NCBI GenBank assembly: GCA_036186865.1
Contig: AP025065.1
Location: 10,489,106 to 10,553,105, forward strand
DNA: 64,000 nt
Direction: 5' to 3'
Origin: Eustoma russellianum
Lineage: Eukaryota; Streptophyta; Magnoliopsida; Gentianales; Gentianaceae
Shown here: in pieces, positions 10,990 through 21,763 of the stretch
How positions within the stretch are numbered: the stretch's first letter is position 1
How the letters are laid out: each line of letters starts with the position of its first letter
The notes under the pieces: generated by a model
Databases searched by the model: none
What the model was told of the DNA's origin: nothing
The model's input: the letters and a program-made list of their open reading frames with translations, nothing else
Program-made: the position numbers and the translations under genes

Positions 10990-13900
10990 TTAAATCACAT
11001 CAACAGGAAGCATGCCTAATTTAGAACGGAGAGATTCAAATGTGGCTTGATTTAAGGCCTTAGTAAATATATCCGCTACTTGTGATTCTGTGCGTACGTG
11101 ATCTATGACAATATTACCATTGTTAACGTGAATCACGAAGAAAATGATAGCGAACTTCTATATGCTTAGCCTTAGAGTGTAATACGGGGTTCTTAGACAA
11201 ATTTATGGCACTCATACTATCACAATATATAGGAATTTTATCTACGGTAATTCCAAAATCCGAAAGTTGTTGTTTTATCCACAACAACTGTGTGCAACAA
11301 AGGCTAAGAGCCATATACTCAGCCTCAGTAGTGGACAAAGCAACACTTGCTTGCTTTTTGGAAAACCACGAAATAAGGGAATTTCCTATAAATTGGCAAG
11401 TTCCGCTCGTGCTTTTTCTATCTATTTTGCAGCCACCATAATCTGCATCAGTGTAAGCATGTAAGTCGAATGTAGAATCCTTATCGTACCAAATACCTAA
11501 GGTGGGCGTGTGCTTAATATAGCGGAATATTCTTTTCACCGCATTTAAGTGTGACACCTTAGGTTGACTTTGAAAACGAGCACACATGCATACGCTAAAC
11601 ATGATGTCAGGCCTACTAGCAGTTAAATATAGTAAAGAACCTATCATAGATCGATATAATCCATTATCAACGTCTTTACCATGTTCATCTTTGTCTAATT
11701 TAGTAGTAACACTCATAGGCGTGGGGGATGGTTTCAAATTTTCAAAATTGAACTTCTTGATCATGTCATTTACGTACTTAGCTTGGCTTATATGAATTCC
11801 TTTACTCGTTTGCTTAATCTGCAAGCCAAGAAAATAATTAAGTTCACCAACCATAGACATTTCAAATTCAGCTTTCATACAATTTTCAAAATCCTTAACG
11901 AGTCTATGTGAGGTAGAACCAAAAATAATGTCATCTACGTAAATTTGAATAATAAGTAAATCTAATTTTTCTTGTTTCAAAAATAGTGTACTATCTATAG
12001 TACCACGTTTAAAATTATTTTCTAAAAGAAAAGTAGCAAAACGATCATACCATGCTCTAGGCGCTTGCTTTAGTCCATATAGTGCCTTCTTTAATTTGTA
12101 CACGTGATCAGGATGTTTCAAATCTTCAAAACCGGGTGGTTGCTTCACGTATACTTCTTCTTGTATAAATCCGTTTAGAAAAGCACTTTTGACGTCCATT
12201 TGATACAATTTAAAATCTTTCATGCAAGCAATAGCAAGTAAAAGTCGCATAGCTTCTAAACGTGCTACGGGTGCAAATATTTCATCGTAGTCTATTCCTT
12301 CTTCTTGATTATATCCTTGAGCTACGAGTCTTGCTTTATTTCTAACGACTTTTCCTTCTTCATTCATTTTGTTCCTAAACACCCACTTTGTGCCTATTAT
12401 TGCCTTATCTTGTGGTCGTGGCACTAAATCCCATACATCATTTCTAACGAATTGATTAAGTTCGTCATGCATAGCATCAATCCAAGATGAATCACTCAAA
12501 GCATCATGCACATTCTTAGGCTCAATTTCAGAAATCATAGCATGAAATTCATTTATTTCATCCGAAGTGATTCTTCTACGTGGTCGCACACCGTGAGTGA
12601 TGTCGCCTATGATGAGATCATGTGGGTGATCTCTATGCCATCTTGGTTGATTATTTTCTAAGTTATCATGCATTTCTATATGATCATGCATTTCTAGTGT
12701 TTCATTCATCTCATGCATATCAAAAGACTCATTTTCTTCATCCAAAACGGGTTTCAAATCAAAGTCATCATCATATTCCTTTTCTTTATCAACCTCTCCA
12801 AATTCATTGAATTTAACATGAATAGATTCTATGATTTGTCTAGTGAGAGGATCATAACACCTATATGCTTTTGAATTTATGGAATACCCAATAAAAATGC
12901 ACTCAATCGATTTGGATTCAAATTTATCTAAGTTATCTTTTGTATTCAAGACAAAACATTTGCATCCAAACACACGAAAATAATCTATCTTAGGCATGCG
13001 ATCATTCAAAATTTCGTAAGGCGTCTTGTTTATTTTCTTTCTTATAGATAGGCGATTTATAATATAGCATGCACAATTTACGGCTTCCGCCCACAGAAAT
13101 CTAGGTAATTTATTTTCGCAAAGCATAGTTCTAGCAATTTCTTGTAGTGTGCGATTCTTTCTTTCTACTACTCCATTTAATTGTGGAGTTCTAGGTGGCG
13201 AAAACTCATGTTTAATTCCTTTTTCTTCACAGAATGAAATCATCTCTTTATTTTTAAACTCACCGCCTCTATCGCTTCTTATTCTTTTCACATTTACGCC
13301 GTATTGATTTTCAAGTTGTTTAATTAATTTAGCGATTTCTACGGCGCTATCATCCTTATGTGCAAGAAATAAAGTCCAAGTATAACGAGAAAAGTCATCA
13401 ACAAGTACACATGCATAGTGACACCCACCAAGGCTTGTAGTACGACTAGGACCAAACAAATCGATATGCAATAGTTCTAGTATTCTAGTCGTGCTTATCT
13501 CATTTTTAGGCTTAAGTGACTCACGTGTTTGTTTGCCTTTTATGCAAGATTCACACAACTGAAAGTTGTCTAAATCAAGCTTAGGCAATCCCCGTACTAG
13601 GTTCTTTTGTTGCAATTTTTCTAGTGTAGAAATACCTATGTGTCCTAAACGTCTATGCCACAAATTCACATTGGGTTCATTTGACATAAAAACATTTAAC
13701 TTTGGCATCTACTACATCATCCATAGATAGTGTGAATATATTTCCTTCACGTTTTCCTTTTAAAACAGTTTCTCCATTTTTATTTATTATATTACAGTAA
13801 GGGTGAGTAAAACACACATTGAAACCATTGTCAACAAATTGTGAAATACTAAGAAGATTGTAAGATAAGTTGCTTACCAAAAACACGTTGGAGATTTGAA

Positions 13901-14148
13901 GTGTATCCGGGTTTCCAATCGTACCTTTACCAATGATCTTGCCTTCATTGTTGTCTCCAAAGGTCACGGATCCGCCTTTTGTGACCTTCTTTAATTTGGA
14001 GAAGAGGCTCGGGTCACCTGTCATGTGCCTCGAGCAACCACTGTCAAGGAACCACTTTATTGATATGTCTTTTGATGAGTGGTCTCCCTGCAATGTAAAA
14101 AGGTGATTTAGGTACCCTTTTAATTTTGGGTCCTTTCGAGTTAGTTAA
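10990..14148 (-). pseudogene. S1 pol (protease-integrase-RT-RNase H), two frameshifts
   Basis: This is the same polyprotein as S2 pol, with about 98 percent of visible residues shared. The protease D-S-G is read in the frame ending at 13677. A 1-base insertion in a T run near 13690 moves integrase and RT (D-D-35-E, YVDD all present) to the frame 13708-11123. A second 1-base insertion near 11130 shifts the last 45 residues, whose stop is at 10990. Each lesion is a single extra base compared with S2, so this copy has decayed only slightly. The frame opens without an ATG, after the gag stop, as in S2. Confidence 0.9.
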
Positions 14149-16065
14149 TCACCTTTTAGTAAAGGTACCTTTCGGTACCCATACTTGGGTGATCCTTCTC
14201 GGTCTATCAAATGGCAAGAAAGTAGATGAAGGTGCGACATAGTATACATGTGGTGCATGTACTTTGGGTCTATGCCCAAGGACTCCCCTATACTCAATGT
14301 ATGAAGGACGTTTGTGATATGTCCTTGTGTGTGTGTGCGTGGTGCGTGGATGATATGTATTCCGTGTACGCATTGATCTCTTCTTCTCATATCTATATGG
14401 TACAACATTATATTTCACATGATATGAGGGAGTGGGGCGTGTGGAAGGGGGTGCTTTCTGCGTCATCTTAGACGCCACTTGATGCTTAGGGGTGTCTGCC
14501 TTTTTAGACACAACAAACTTGGTTGGTTTGGTTGATACTTCGTTAGTATCAACGTACCCCAATCCAGTTTTGTCACTGTCATGCTTTTGCGATAATATGA
14601 TGCGATGCAGCATGTTTGACCCTGTATCGAATTGTTTCATCATGTTCTCTAAATCTGTATTCCTTGATTTCAAATTTGAAATCTCGGATTTCATTTCATT
14701 ATTTTGAGAAGTTAATGATGAGATCTCGGTTTTTAATGCAGTGATGGCACATGAAGACTCTTTCTTTGAATCGCTTAATTGAGCGACAAGATTCTCGTTA
14801 GAAGATTCTAACAGTTTCTTGTCTTCAATTAAACGTTTCTTTTCTTTTGCGAGAGTCTTAGTAAATTTATGTAACTCAAGATATTGACTAAATAAATCAT
14901 CGTAAGAAGGTTCAGAGTCAGAGTCAGAGTCAGATGATACCTCATTAGACGCCTTTGAAGCGAAGCAAACTTGAGCGGTCTCCTCTTCAGTCTCAGTTTC
15001 AGAGTCTGATGAGTCACTCCATGTGGAGGCCTTTAGTGCACGTTTCCTTTGTTTAGGATCTGAGACGGGTCTATTTTTGTTCCGCTCCTTGTCAGGGTAC
15101 TTATTAGTTTGCTTTTCTTTGTTTGGGCAGTCATATGATAAGTGTCCGAGTTTGCCGCATTCATAACATTTAATGTCCTTATCATTTGACTTGTTTTTAT
15201 TTCTCTTAGATGTAGTGCCCTTGTTTTTATTTCTAAATGATTTTCTCATGAATCTTCTTAGTCCTTTTGCCAATAGAATTAAGTCATCATTATCCGATTC
15301 GGAATCACTATCATCTATGTGATCGGAGGGAGGGGAGACGTATTCATTTGATTTAAAAGCAATTGTCTTACCTTGTTTGGTTGATTCCGATTTCCGAATA
15401 ATGAATTTGTTTTCATACACTTTTAGTGAACCAATGAGTTCTTCCATTTTTATTGACTTAGTCTCCTTGCTTTCTTCTATGGCAGTCACTTTAGGATCCC
15501 ATTCTGAAGGGAGGCTCCGTAGGACTTTCTGTACTTTTTCCTGCGTTGTAAAGGCCTTACCAAGAGACTCAAGAGAGTTATAGATGTTAGTCAAACGAAG
15601 ATCCATATCAACAATTGACTCATTAGGCAACAACTTGAAAGACTCAAGAGTAGACATAAGCATATTAATTTTAGACTCTTTGACTTGACTTGTGCCTTCG
15701 TGTTTCATTTCTAAGATTCTCCACATTTCTTGTGCGCTCGAACAATTGGACACATAACTAGACTCACTCTTACTTAAGCCATTTAAGAGTAATTGCATGG
15801 CCTTAGCATTCATACTCAGTTTCTTTTTGTCTTCACTAGTATAGTCTTGTCTCGTTTTAATTACTTCTAGTGTGACTCCATCTACAATGGACAATTTAGA
15901 CGGGACATATGGACCATCTTCAATTATTGACCAAAGGTCTATGTCTATAGCCATAAGAAATAATTTCATCCTAAGTTTCCATTGAATAAAAGACTCACCG
16001 TCAAAGAGTGGAGGCCTTTGGCTTGACATACCTTCTTGTTCGGTTTTGAGATTTGTGGATGCCAT
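14149..16065 (-). CDS. S1 gag, 638 aa, intact
   Basis: Structural capsid protein of a Sirevirus-like element. The N-terminal capsid-like region has the common R-P-P-L-F-D-G start and W-x-L-R-M motif. An acidic Ser/Asp stretch follows, then a zinc knuckle C-Y-E-C-x4-H-x4-C at about residue 300. Further acidic Ser-Asp repeats and a coiled coil at about 396-475 rich in Lys/Glu heptads come next, then a basic Tyr/His-rich tail. It is the same length as S2 gag with only scattered differences. It ends with TGA, and pol follows in another frame. The ATG at 16065 is the first in frame after the PBS. Confidence 0.92.
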   Translation of the reverse strand: MASTNLKTEQEGMSSQRPPLFDGESFIQWKLRMKLFLMAIDIDLWSIIEDGPYVPSKLSIVDGVTLEVIKTRQDYTSEDKKKLSMNAKAMQLLLNGLSKSESSYVSNCSSAQEMWRILEMKHEGTSQVKESKINMLMSTLESFKLLPNESIVDMDLRLTNIYNSLESLGKAFTTQEKVQKVLRSLPSEWDPKVTAIEESKETKSIKMEELIGSLKVYENKFIIRKSESTKQGKTIAFKSNEYVSPPSDHIDDSDSESDNDDLILLAKGLRRFMRKSFRNKNKGTTSKRNKNKSNDKDIKCYECGKLGHLSYDCPNKEKQTNKYPDKERNKNRPVSDPKQRKRALKASTWSDSSDSETETEEETAQVCFASKASNEVSSDSDSDSEPSYDDLFSQYLELHKFTKTLAKEKKRLIEDKKLLESSNENLVAQLSDSKKESSCAITALKTEISSLTSQNNEMKSEISNLKSRNTDLENMMKQFDTGSNMLHRIILSQKHDSDKTGLGYVDTNEVSTKPTKFVVSKKADTPKHQVASKMTQKAPPSTRPTPSYHVKYNVVPYRYEKKRSMRTRNTYHPRTTHTHTRTYHKRPSYIEYRGVLGHRPKVHAPHVYYVAPSSTFLPFDRPRRITQVWVPKGTFTKR

Positions 16066-16103
16066 CTCACTGAATCGTTGGATTCCTTGTCGTGAGTATT
16101 CCT

Positions 16104-16117
16104 GCTCTCTGATACCA
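16104..16117 (-). other. S1 inner primer binding site (tRNA-iMet type)
   Basis: The minus strand reads TGGTATCAGAGAGC, close to the plant initiator-Met site TGGTATCAGAGC. It lies next to the S1 gag leader but is separated from the S1 LTR by the 235-bp TRIM-like module at 16120-16354. Confidence 0.8.
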
Positions 16118-16119
16118 CT

Positions 16120-16354
16120 TGTAGGACCTCAGGCGCTACCAACTCTCCCAAAACCAATTGGTGACAGGAGATGCACATACCCTAGCCTTATAGCACATTC
16201 AGCACACAAGCGCCCACGGCATTCGACTGTGACTTGGCCCACACGGCCTACACCCACCGGCCTACGCCACGGGACAATTGCTGCACCTAACAATCTCCCC
16301 CTCAGCAATTGCTCCTGCTGGGAATCGAACCCGTGACCTCGCTCTGATACCACT
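16120..16354 (-). mobile_element. TRIM/SMART-like mini-element inserted at the S1 primer binding site
   Basis: In minus orientation the order is: PBS TGGTATCAGAGC (16352-16341); a short spacer containing GGTTCGATTCC, which matches a tRNA T-arm/B-box; a polypurine tract TGAGGGGGAGAT (16304-16293); then an LTR-like unit of 173 bp (16292-16120) starting TGTTAGGTGC and ending GGTCCTACA, followed by a second PBS. This is the layout PBS-spacer-PPT-LTR of a very small non-coding retroelement, and S2 has none of it at the same point. No protein is encoded. The family name is not claimed. Confidence 0.72.
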
Positions 16355-19300
16355 TGTAGGATCTGCAAGGCACCACTAGAAGGGGGGGGGGTTGAATAGA
16401 TGGTGCGGAAAGTGTGCTTTTTAAAATTTCTTTAAACTTGAACAATTCAAGTTCTGAAAACAGATTCTGTTCTCAGGACCTGTTTTAAAACGTTTTTAAA
16501 ACCAGGTTAGAGGTCTCCAAAAATTATGAAATTTTGAGAGAACTTAGCCTCAGATGTTGTGAGGGTCCCCTAAAAATTTCAAATCAAAATTCAACCTTTA
16601 ACCCCTTCAAAAACCGTTGGCACTCAGATTGTGCAAATCTGCCAGAAGCGGTAGATGGTTTTGAAAAATTAATTCCTATTTGTGTGAATGTCCAAATGAT
16701 CTGAAAATTTGACCAATAACTCTTCACACACTATATTTAAATGGGTTGAAACAGTTTTTGAAAATTCTTTTGGGAAGTAGGTCAAATACACCCAAAGTCT
16801 CAACCTTTGCAAGTCTGAAAATCAGACTGCACTAGTCTCAGAACTTTTGATGTTTGGATGACTTATACTTGTCCAAAAGGGTTGAAACTTGTGCCAAATT
16901 AACCCTAGAACGTTTATGTATGTTTCTGGAAATTTTTATAATTTTTAGAAAACGTTTACTATTTTTGCGAACGTGAACAATATGAGTAAACAGCGCAGAA
17001 ACTGAAACGTAAATGCAGAAAGTAAATTGCACCAAGAATTTTATACTGGTTCGGTTATAAACAACCTACTCCAGTCTTCAAGGAACACCTTCCTTGGTTC
17101 ACACTAATTTCACACACGCAGTACACCTTACCGCAGGGTTGATAGAGTTACACCTTAACTCCAACCCTTTACAAACCTTGTATTGTGAGTACAATTTGCA
17201 CGAACACCACCACCTCGCTAGAATGAAGATTGATCACACCTTGATCAATCTTGTACAATGATGAATGAATGGTGGTTTCTATGAAGCCTATTCAAGGATG
17301 AAAGAAGTAAAGTACAATAGGCTTTTTACAAGAAGAAGAAAGAAAGAAAGTGTAGGAGAAGAAAGCTTTTGCACTTTGATCACTTTTGAATATGATTCTT
17401 GGTCTTGCTTTTGTTTGTTCTTCTCTTCTTCCCTTATAGGTCCAGGCCGTCCCCCTTAAGTCACTCCCCCCTCTTGAAAATTTCCTTTTAATTGCTTGGG
17501 AGGGTGTGAGACATCATGATGACAAAGTTTTGCTTGCTTGGCATCATTCCATTGGACCATCATTTAGTCATTGCTTACTTGGCACCTTTTGATTGGCTCA
17601 TTGTTGTCATCATTTGATGACATGGATATTCTAAAAAAAAAACACTTTAAACATGTGCCAAATAATCATCACATAATGCATTCCATAAATTGAGATATTC
17701 ACATAAATTGTGAGACAAAAAAAAATTCTTCCTTTCCATCTCAAAAAATCGGCCATATCAAGTTGTTAATGCTGAAATTTTCAGCATTTTCCATGTGTGA
17801 CAAATCAATATTTCTTCCATTTTTCTTTGAATTTCTTCCATAAAAATACAACCAATATTTAAGGCAAGTCTTGATACAAGTTTGAGGATGAATTTGGACA
17901 CCAAGGAGGGTGAAATTCGGCCATAACACCTTCTCACACATGCTGAAAAATTTCAGCATGTGTGATATAAAGAATATCACACTTAAGACAATTCAAATCA
18001 TTTCCATAACTCATTTGATTTATTCCTTAATGCAAAATTAACAAAATATATTCCTTAAGCCTTAAGAATTCGGCCATTAAGGTGTGTGACATGCTGAAAT
18101 TTTCAGCATGTGACATAAGAGAGGTGTATGTTGAAAACTTACCTTTTGTAGCTTCTCTCTTTGATTCATCAACATTGTATGATTGATTCTTGACCAATCA
18201 ACATGCCAACAAGGCTCCACATGTGCTCCATCTCAGCTAGGGTGACGTTTAAGTGTGTATATGCATGTGCTGAAATTTATTTTTGCTAACTTTGAAAAAT
18301 AGTGCACATTTAATATTACACACATGTAATATTCCAATCAGCCCTTAATTTAATTTTCTAGAACACTTTAAGATGTATATTATATGTAAAAAGTGTCTAG
18401 ATACGTGCCACATCATGTTCAAGAAAAACGTTCCATGTCAAGTGCGTAGAAGACCGAATTTTCGATATTTATCGATTACCCGATTTTTCTCTAATTTAAA
18501 TTCCAACTTTTGCACATGCTATATATATTATGTTATACATAATATATATAATATATACTTTAATTTTCAGCACTTGGCTGATTTAAAGTGGTACCATAAA
18601 CATGTGACAAAAATAAAATTGGAATCTTCACATTTTGGCCTAAATGTGGGGTGATTTGTGTGTGCCAACATGGAAAGTATTTTTGTCTCAATGTACAGTG
18701 TATGGCACGAAATTTTTGATAAATTTTGATGTATATGGGCTGGCCATTTATTTATGGCAAGTACGTGACACGTTGGCGAAGTTTCGGTATCGCCCGATAC
18801 GACAAATTTCGGTTTAGAACCTTTTATCGTGTCGTATTTAATTTGTCATCACCATATCTTATATCATATGATATAAGATCTGAATATACTCATAAATATG
18901 AGTTAAGTATAGTGGTGTGACGTAAACGTACGTTCGTAAGATATATAACGTGTCGATAGTACGTTGGAATAAATGTGTATGTGCCTTTTAAAAAAAATCT
19001 GAAAATATATATATATTATGTATATATGGCGTGTGAAATGATGTGGGGAGGAGGAGAGAACTTTCCTTCCATAGCTATGTTGCCTTCATGTCTTTTCCAA
19101 ATGCATCTTCCTTTAATGAACTACTTAGTTTATTAAACTAAGTACTTCACTTAATGAACTACTTTAGTTCATTAATTGTGGCACCTGAAAATAGTATAAA
19201 CTCAACAAATGTTCGCCATATGATGTAAGCTTTATAGCTTCATGGCTCGTTAGTACGGCAACATAATATATAAGCTAAATAAGGCAAGTTATCATGCATA

Positions 19301-19407
19301 CATGTACACTTGTGTATATATATATATATCCACGTTAATATATATATATATATATATATATTCAAATTTCTTTATTTTGAAATCACTCAAACCCTCATAT
19401 TTCTACA
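16355..19407 (-). repeat. S1 5' LTR, complete
   Basis: 3053 bp. It begins (minus) TGTAGAAATATG at 19407 and ends GATCCTACA at 16355. It contains AT microsatellites, the perfect palindrome TCTTATATCATATGATATAAGA and several TGCTGAAA/TTTCAGCA dyads. CCTATAAGGG at 17440-17431 is a possible TATA box. Confidence 0.92.
17431..17440 (-). promoter_or_regulatory. Putative TATA box of S1 5' LTR
   Basis: CCTATAAGGG on the minus strand, followed by a purine-rich GAAGAAGAG stretch. The equivalent position in S2 is 48069-48078 (CTATAAGGAG). Confidence 0.5.
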
Positions 19408-20307
19408 ATTTATATTTTTCCTATAATTATTACTATTTTTAATTAGTTAACAATTATGTAATAATAAAATAAAAAAAATCAGAAAACCAAACAAAAACTC
19501 CTTTCAAAATTGGGCTGGCCTTTCGCCAGCCCTGGTATGCTCCCTTGGCAGGCCCGGAATCGCCCAGCGATCCGGCCTGCTGCTATAAATTTTTTTTAAT
19601 TAATCAAGTTATTGGGCCGGCTGATGACTGGCCCGGTCCGCTGGCCATCCGGTCCGGCCCGTACCAGCCTTCCCTTTTTTTTATTTACTTAACAATTGGG
19701 TCAAGCCCCTCTAAGCATAGCTGGCCCGTTAAGGCCAGCCCTCTTCCAGCTTCAGGATCTTCGGCCCTTTTCCAGCTTCAGGGCCTTCTGCCCTTTTATC
19801 TAAATTTTTTTATAAATTGCAAATTTTCAGGCCTGCCATGCCAGAGGCGCGTGCGGTGCACCAGCGTCCTCCGGCGACCGTTTTTCGACCCCGATCTATA
19901 TTTTTGCCTATTTTCAGTCTAAAGGAACCTATACTAAGGCCAAAACAAAATGAAAAACCTCTAATCCTGCAAGAGTTTTACTATTTTGATTATCAAAATT
20001 TTCCATAAAATCAAACGAAAGCACAAATATACACGCAACATCGCGTAAGATCACATAGTCTTCAAAAAAACCTCATGCTTTTCACAGATTAACTTCAAGC
20101 TATCGATTTTAACAATTAAAACAACAAAAACACATAATTATCTCTAAGGCATGCTTGGATTATACCAGTTTGGAGGGGGAAAAGGGAACCTACCTGGATT
20201 TCAGACAACACTTCGCGATTGACTTCTCTTCCCTCTCTCTTCTCTCATTCTTCTCCTTTTCCTCTTCTCTCTTTTCTTACAGCCTTTTCTTTCTACGTCG
20301 CCTACCC
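19408..20307 (-). repeat. G1 3' LTR, piece 2
   Basis: Continues the G1 LTR after S1, aligning with about 35025-35960 of the right LTR. It includes GC-rich dyads such as GGCTGG...CCAGCC. A block of roughly 40 bp near 35470-35510 of the right LTR is absent here. It ends at TACCC where T3 begins. Confidence 0.9.
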
Positions 20308-21750
20308 TGTTAGTGTATGTGCCCTAGGCCATGATTTGGATATTTATGGTATGCATTTATTATTAATAAATGAGGTTTTATTATCATTATTGTTGGTTAG
20401 TATGTTACACAATTTTGATATATGTCCCTGATTCATTATTGTTATAGAGATAAAATAATTTATAATCAGTATTAGTATTGATTTGATAATCATGAGATGA
20501 TTATGTGTATGGTGGTACGAATCAATCTCATAGACACTTGTTAGAGAACAGTGTATTGGATAGACCCATCATGAGATTACTACATGGATTAGCGTCATGA
20601 GTAAATCTCACGATAGTCATGTTTTAATCCTTTGACTTGAGATTGTCATAGTTTCCAACATAAGGACTATTATATTTTGACATGATCAAACGTTATCCGT
20701 AATTGGATAATAATAAAGGTCATGATTGAATGTGATAGAAATTATATAGAGGATATTGAACAATCAAGATAGAATTTGTCCCTCTCTTTTGAGAGTGATA
20801 TCTTTGGGCCCCTCGATTAGTGAGACTGTGAAATGCATGACCGTGCTCAAATGATTTGATAGTGTGATCAATATCATTTGTTTTATCAGTCTACTTAGAG
20901 ATCGAGTAATCATATGTTTGAACAATATAAGTATGACGCTGACCATGACTTATGTTCAAACTAGATATCGTGTGACAAAGGGATTAACGCATGTACTATT
21001 ATTAGGCTAGTTGGACTTTACTCATATTAATTGGGTCGTTGTAATGCCTTGCTAGAGGCCAATTACGACTTGTTGGTTTAATAAAGGTTTAATCAACTGC
21101 CAATTAATATGGGCCTATCGGGTCACACACAAGAATGCGTAAGTCTGAGATTAATAATATTAATAACATTAATATTAGATATTTATTATTATTATTATTA
21201 TCGTTTTTAATATTAATAATATTAATATTGGATATTAATTATTGTTATTATTATTTTTGTTTTTTGGTGATTATATATATATGTGTATTATCGGATAATA
21301 ACGAGAGAATCCATATCTGATATGGATTTTGAATATCCTGATAGAATCCGTATCTGAAATGGATTTTGATTGGCATCAACTAATCCGATTAGGACTCGGA
21401 TTTTGATGTCTACGCATGTGTATATATATTTGTGTATCTCGTATACACTACACACGAGAAATATACAGAATCATCAAAGAAACCCTAGAGCTGTTTTTGT
21501 GAAAAACCGAGTTCTTCAGCCGCGCCGTTTGAAGAGCTAGCACTCTGGACGGAAGCGTTCGTGTGGATACCGACAGAGGGTGATCGTATTTTCGCACCTG
21601 CTTCATCTGCGTAATTCGGATCTACAAAGGTAATTTTCGAGTTTCTTTCATCGAATTAGACGAACAACATGGATCCTTGTTAGGAAATCGGAGATCAAGT
21701 TTTTATTTTCCGCTGCGCGTTTTGCAGTGATCTCGGTTGATTTCCTAACA
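20308..21750 (+). repeat. T3 5' LTR
   Basis: 1443 bp, from TGTTAGTGTATG to TTTCCTAACA, directly followed by the PBS. TGTTAG/CTAACA are inverted ends. No complete partner LTR remains in the window, so the borders rest on the ends, the PBS and the target junction. Confidence 0.88.
21421..21429 (+). promoter_or_regulatory. Putative TATA box of T3 LTR
   Basis: TATATATAT in the context TGTATATATATTTG, about 325 bp before the LTR end. Transcripts would start near 21450. Confidence 0.5.
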
Positions 21751-21751
21751 G

Positions 21752-21763
21752 TGGTATCAGAGC
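21752..21763 (+). other. T3 primer binding site
   Basis: TGGTATCAGAGC one base after the LTR end, complementary to the 3' end of plant initiator tRNA-Met. Confidence 0.9.

Larger units (their letters stand above)
9171..19407 (-). mobile_element. S1: Sirevirus-like Copia element, 3' LTR truncated
   Basis: The minus-strand element has a full 5' LTR (16355-19407), gag, pol, a polypurine-tract array and a 3' LTR (9171-10718) that lacks its last 1.5 kb. The two LTRs are nearly identical where they overlap, including the same short frames, so insertion was recent. The large 638-aa gag with zinc knuckle and coiled coil, the repeated GGGGGAG tracts before the 3' LTR and the long LTRs fit Sireviruses as known from plants. 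The left end joins G1 LTR sequence directly without a terminal TG...CA, so a deletion removed the LTR end, the target duplication and a few G1 bases. Confidence 0.92.

Noticed and set aside
16305..16352. Possible tRNA gene
   Set aside because: Only a T-arm/B-box-like stretch and the tRNA-complementary primer site; no cloverleaf.
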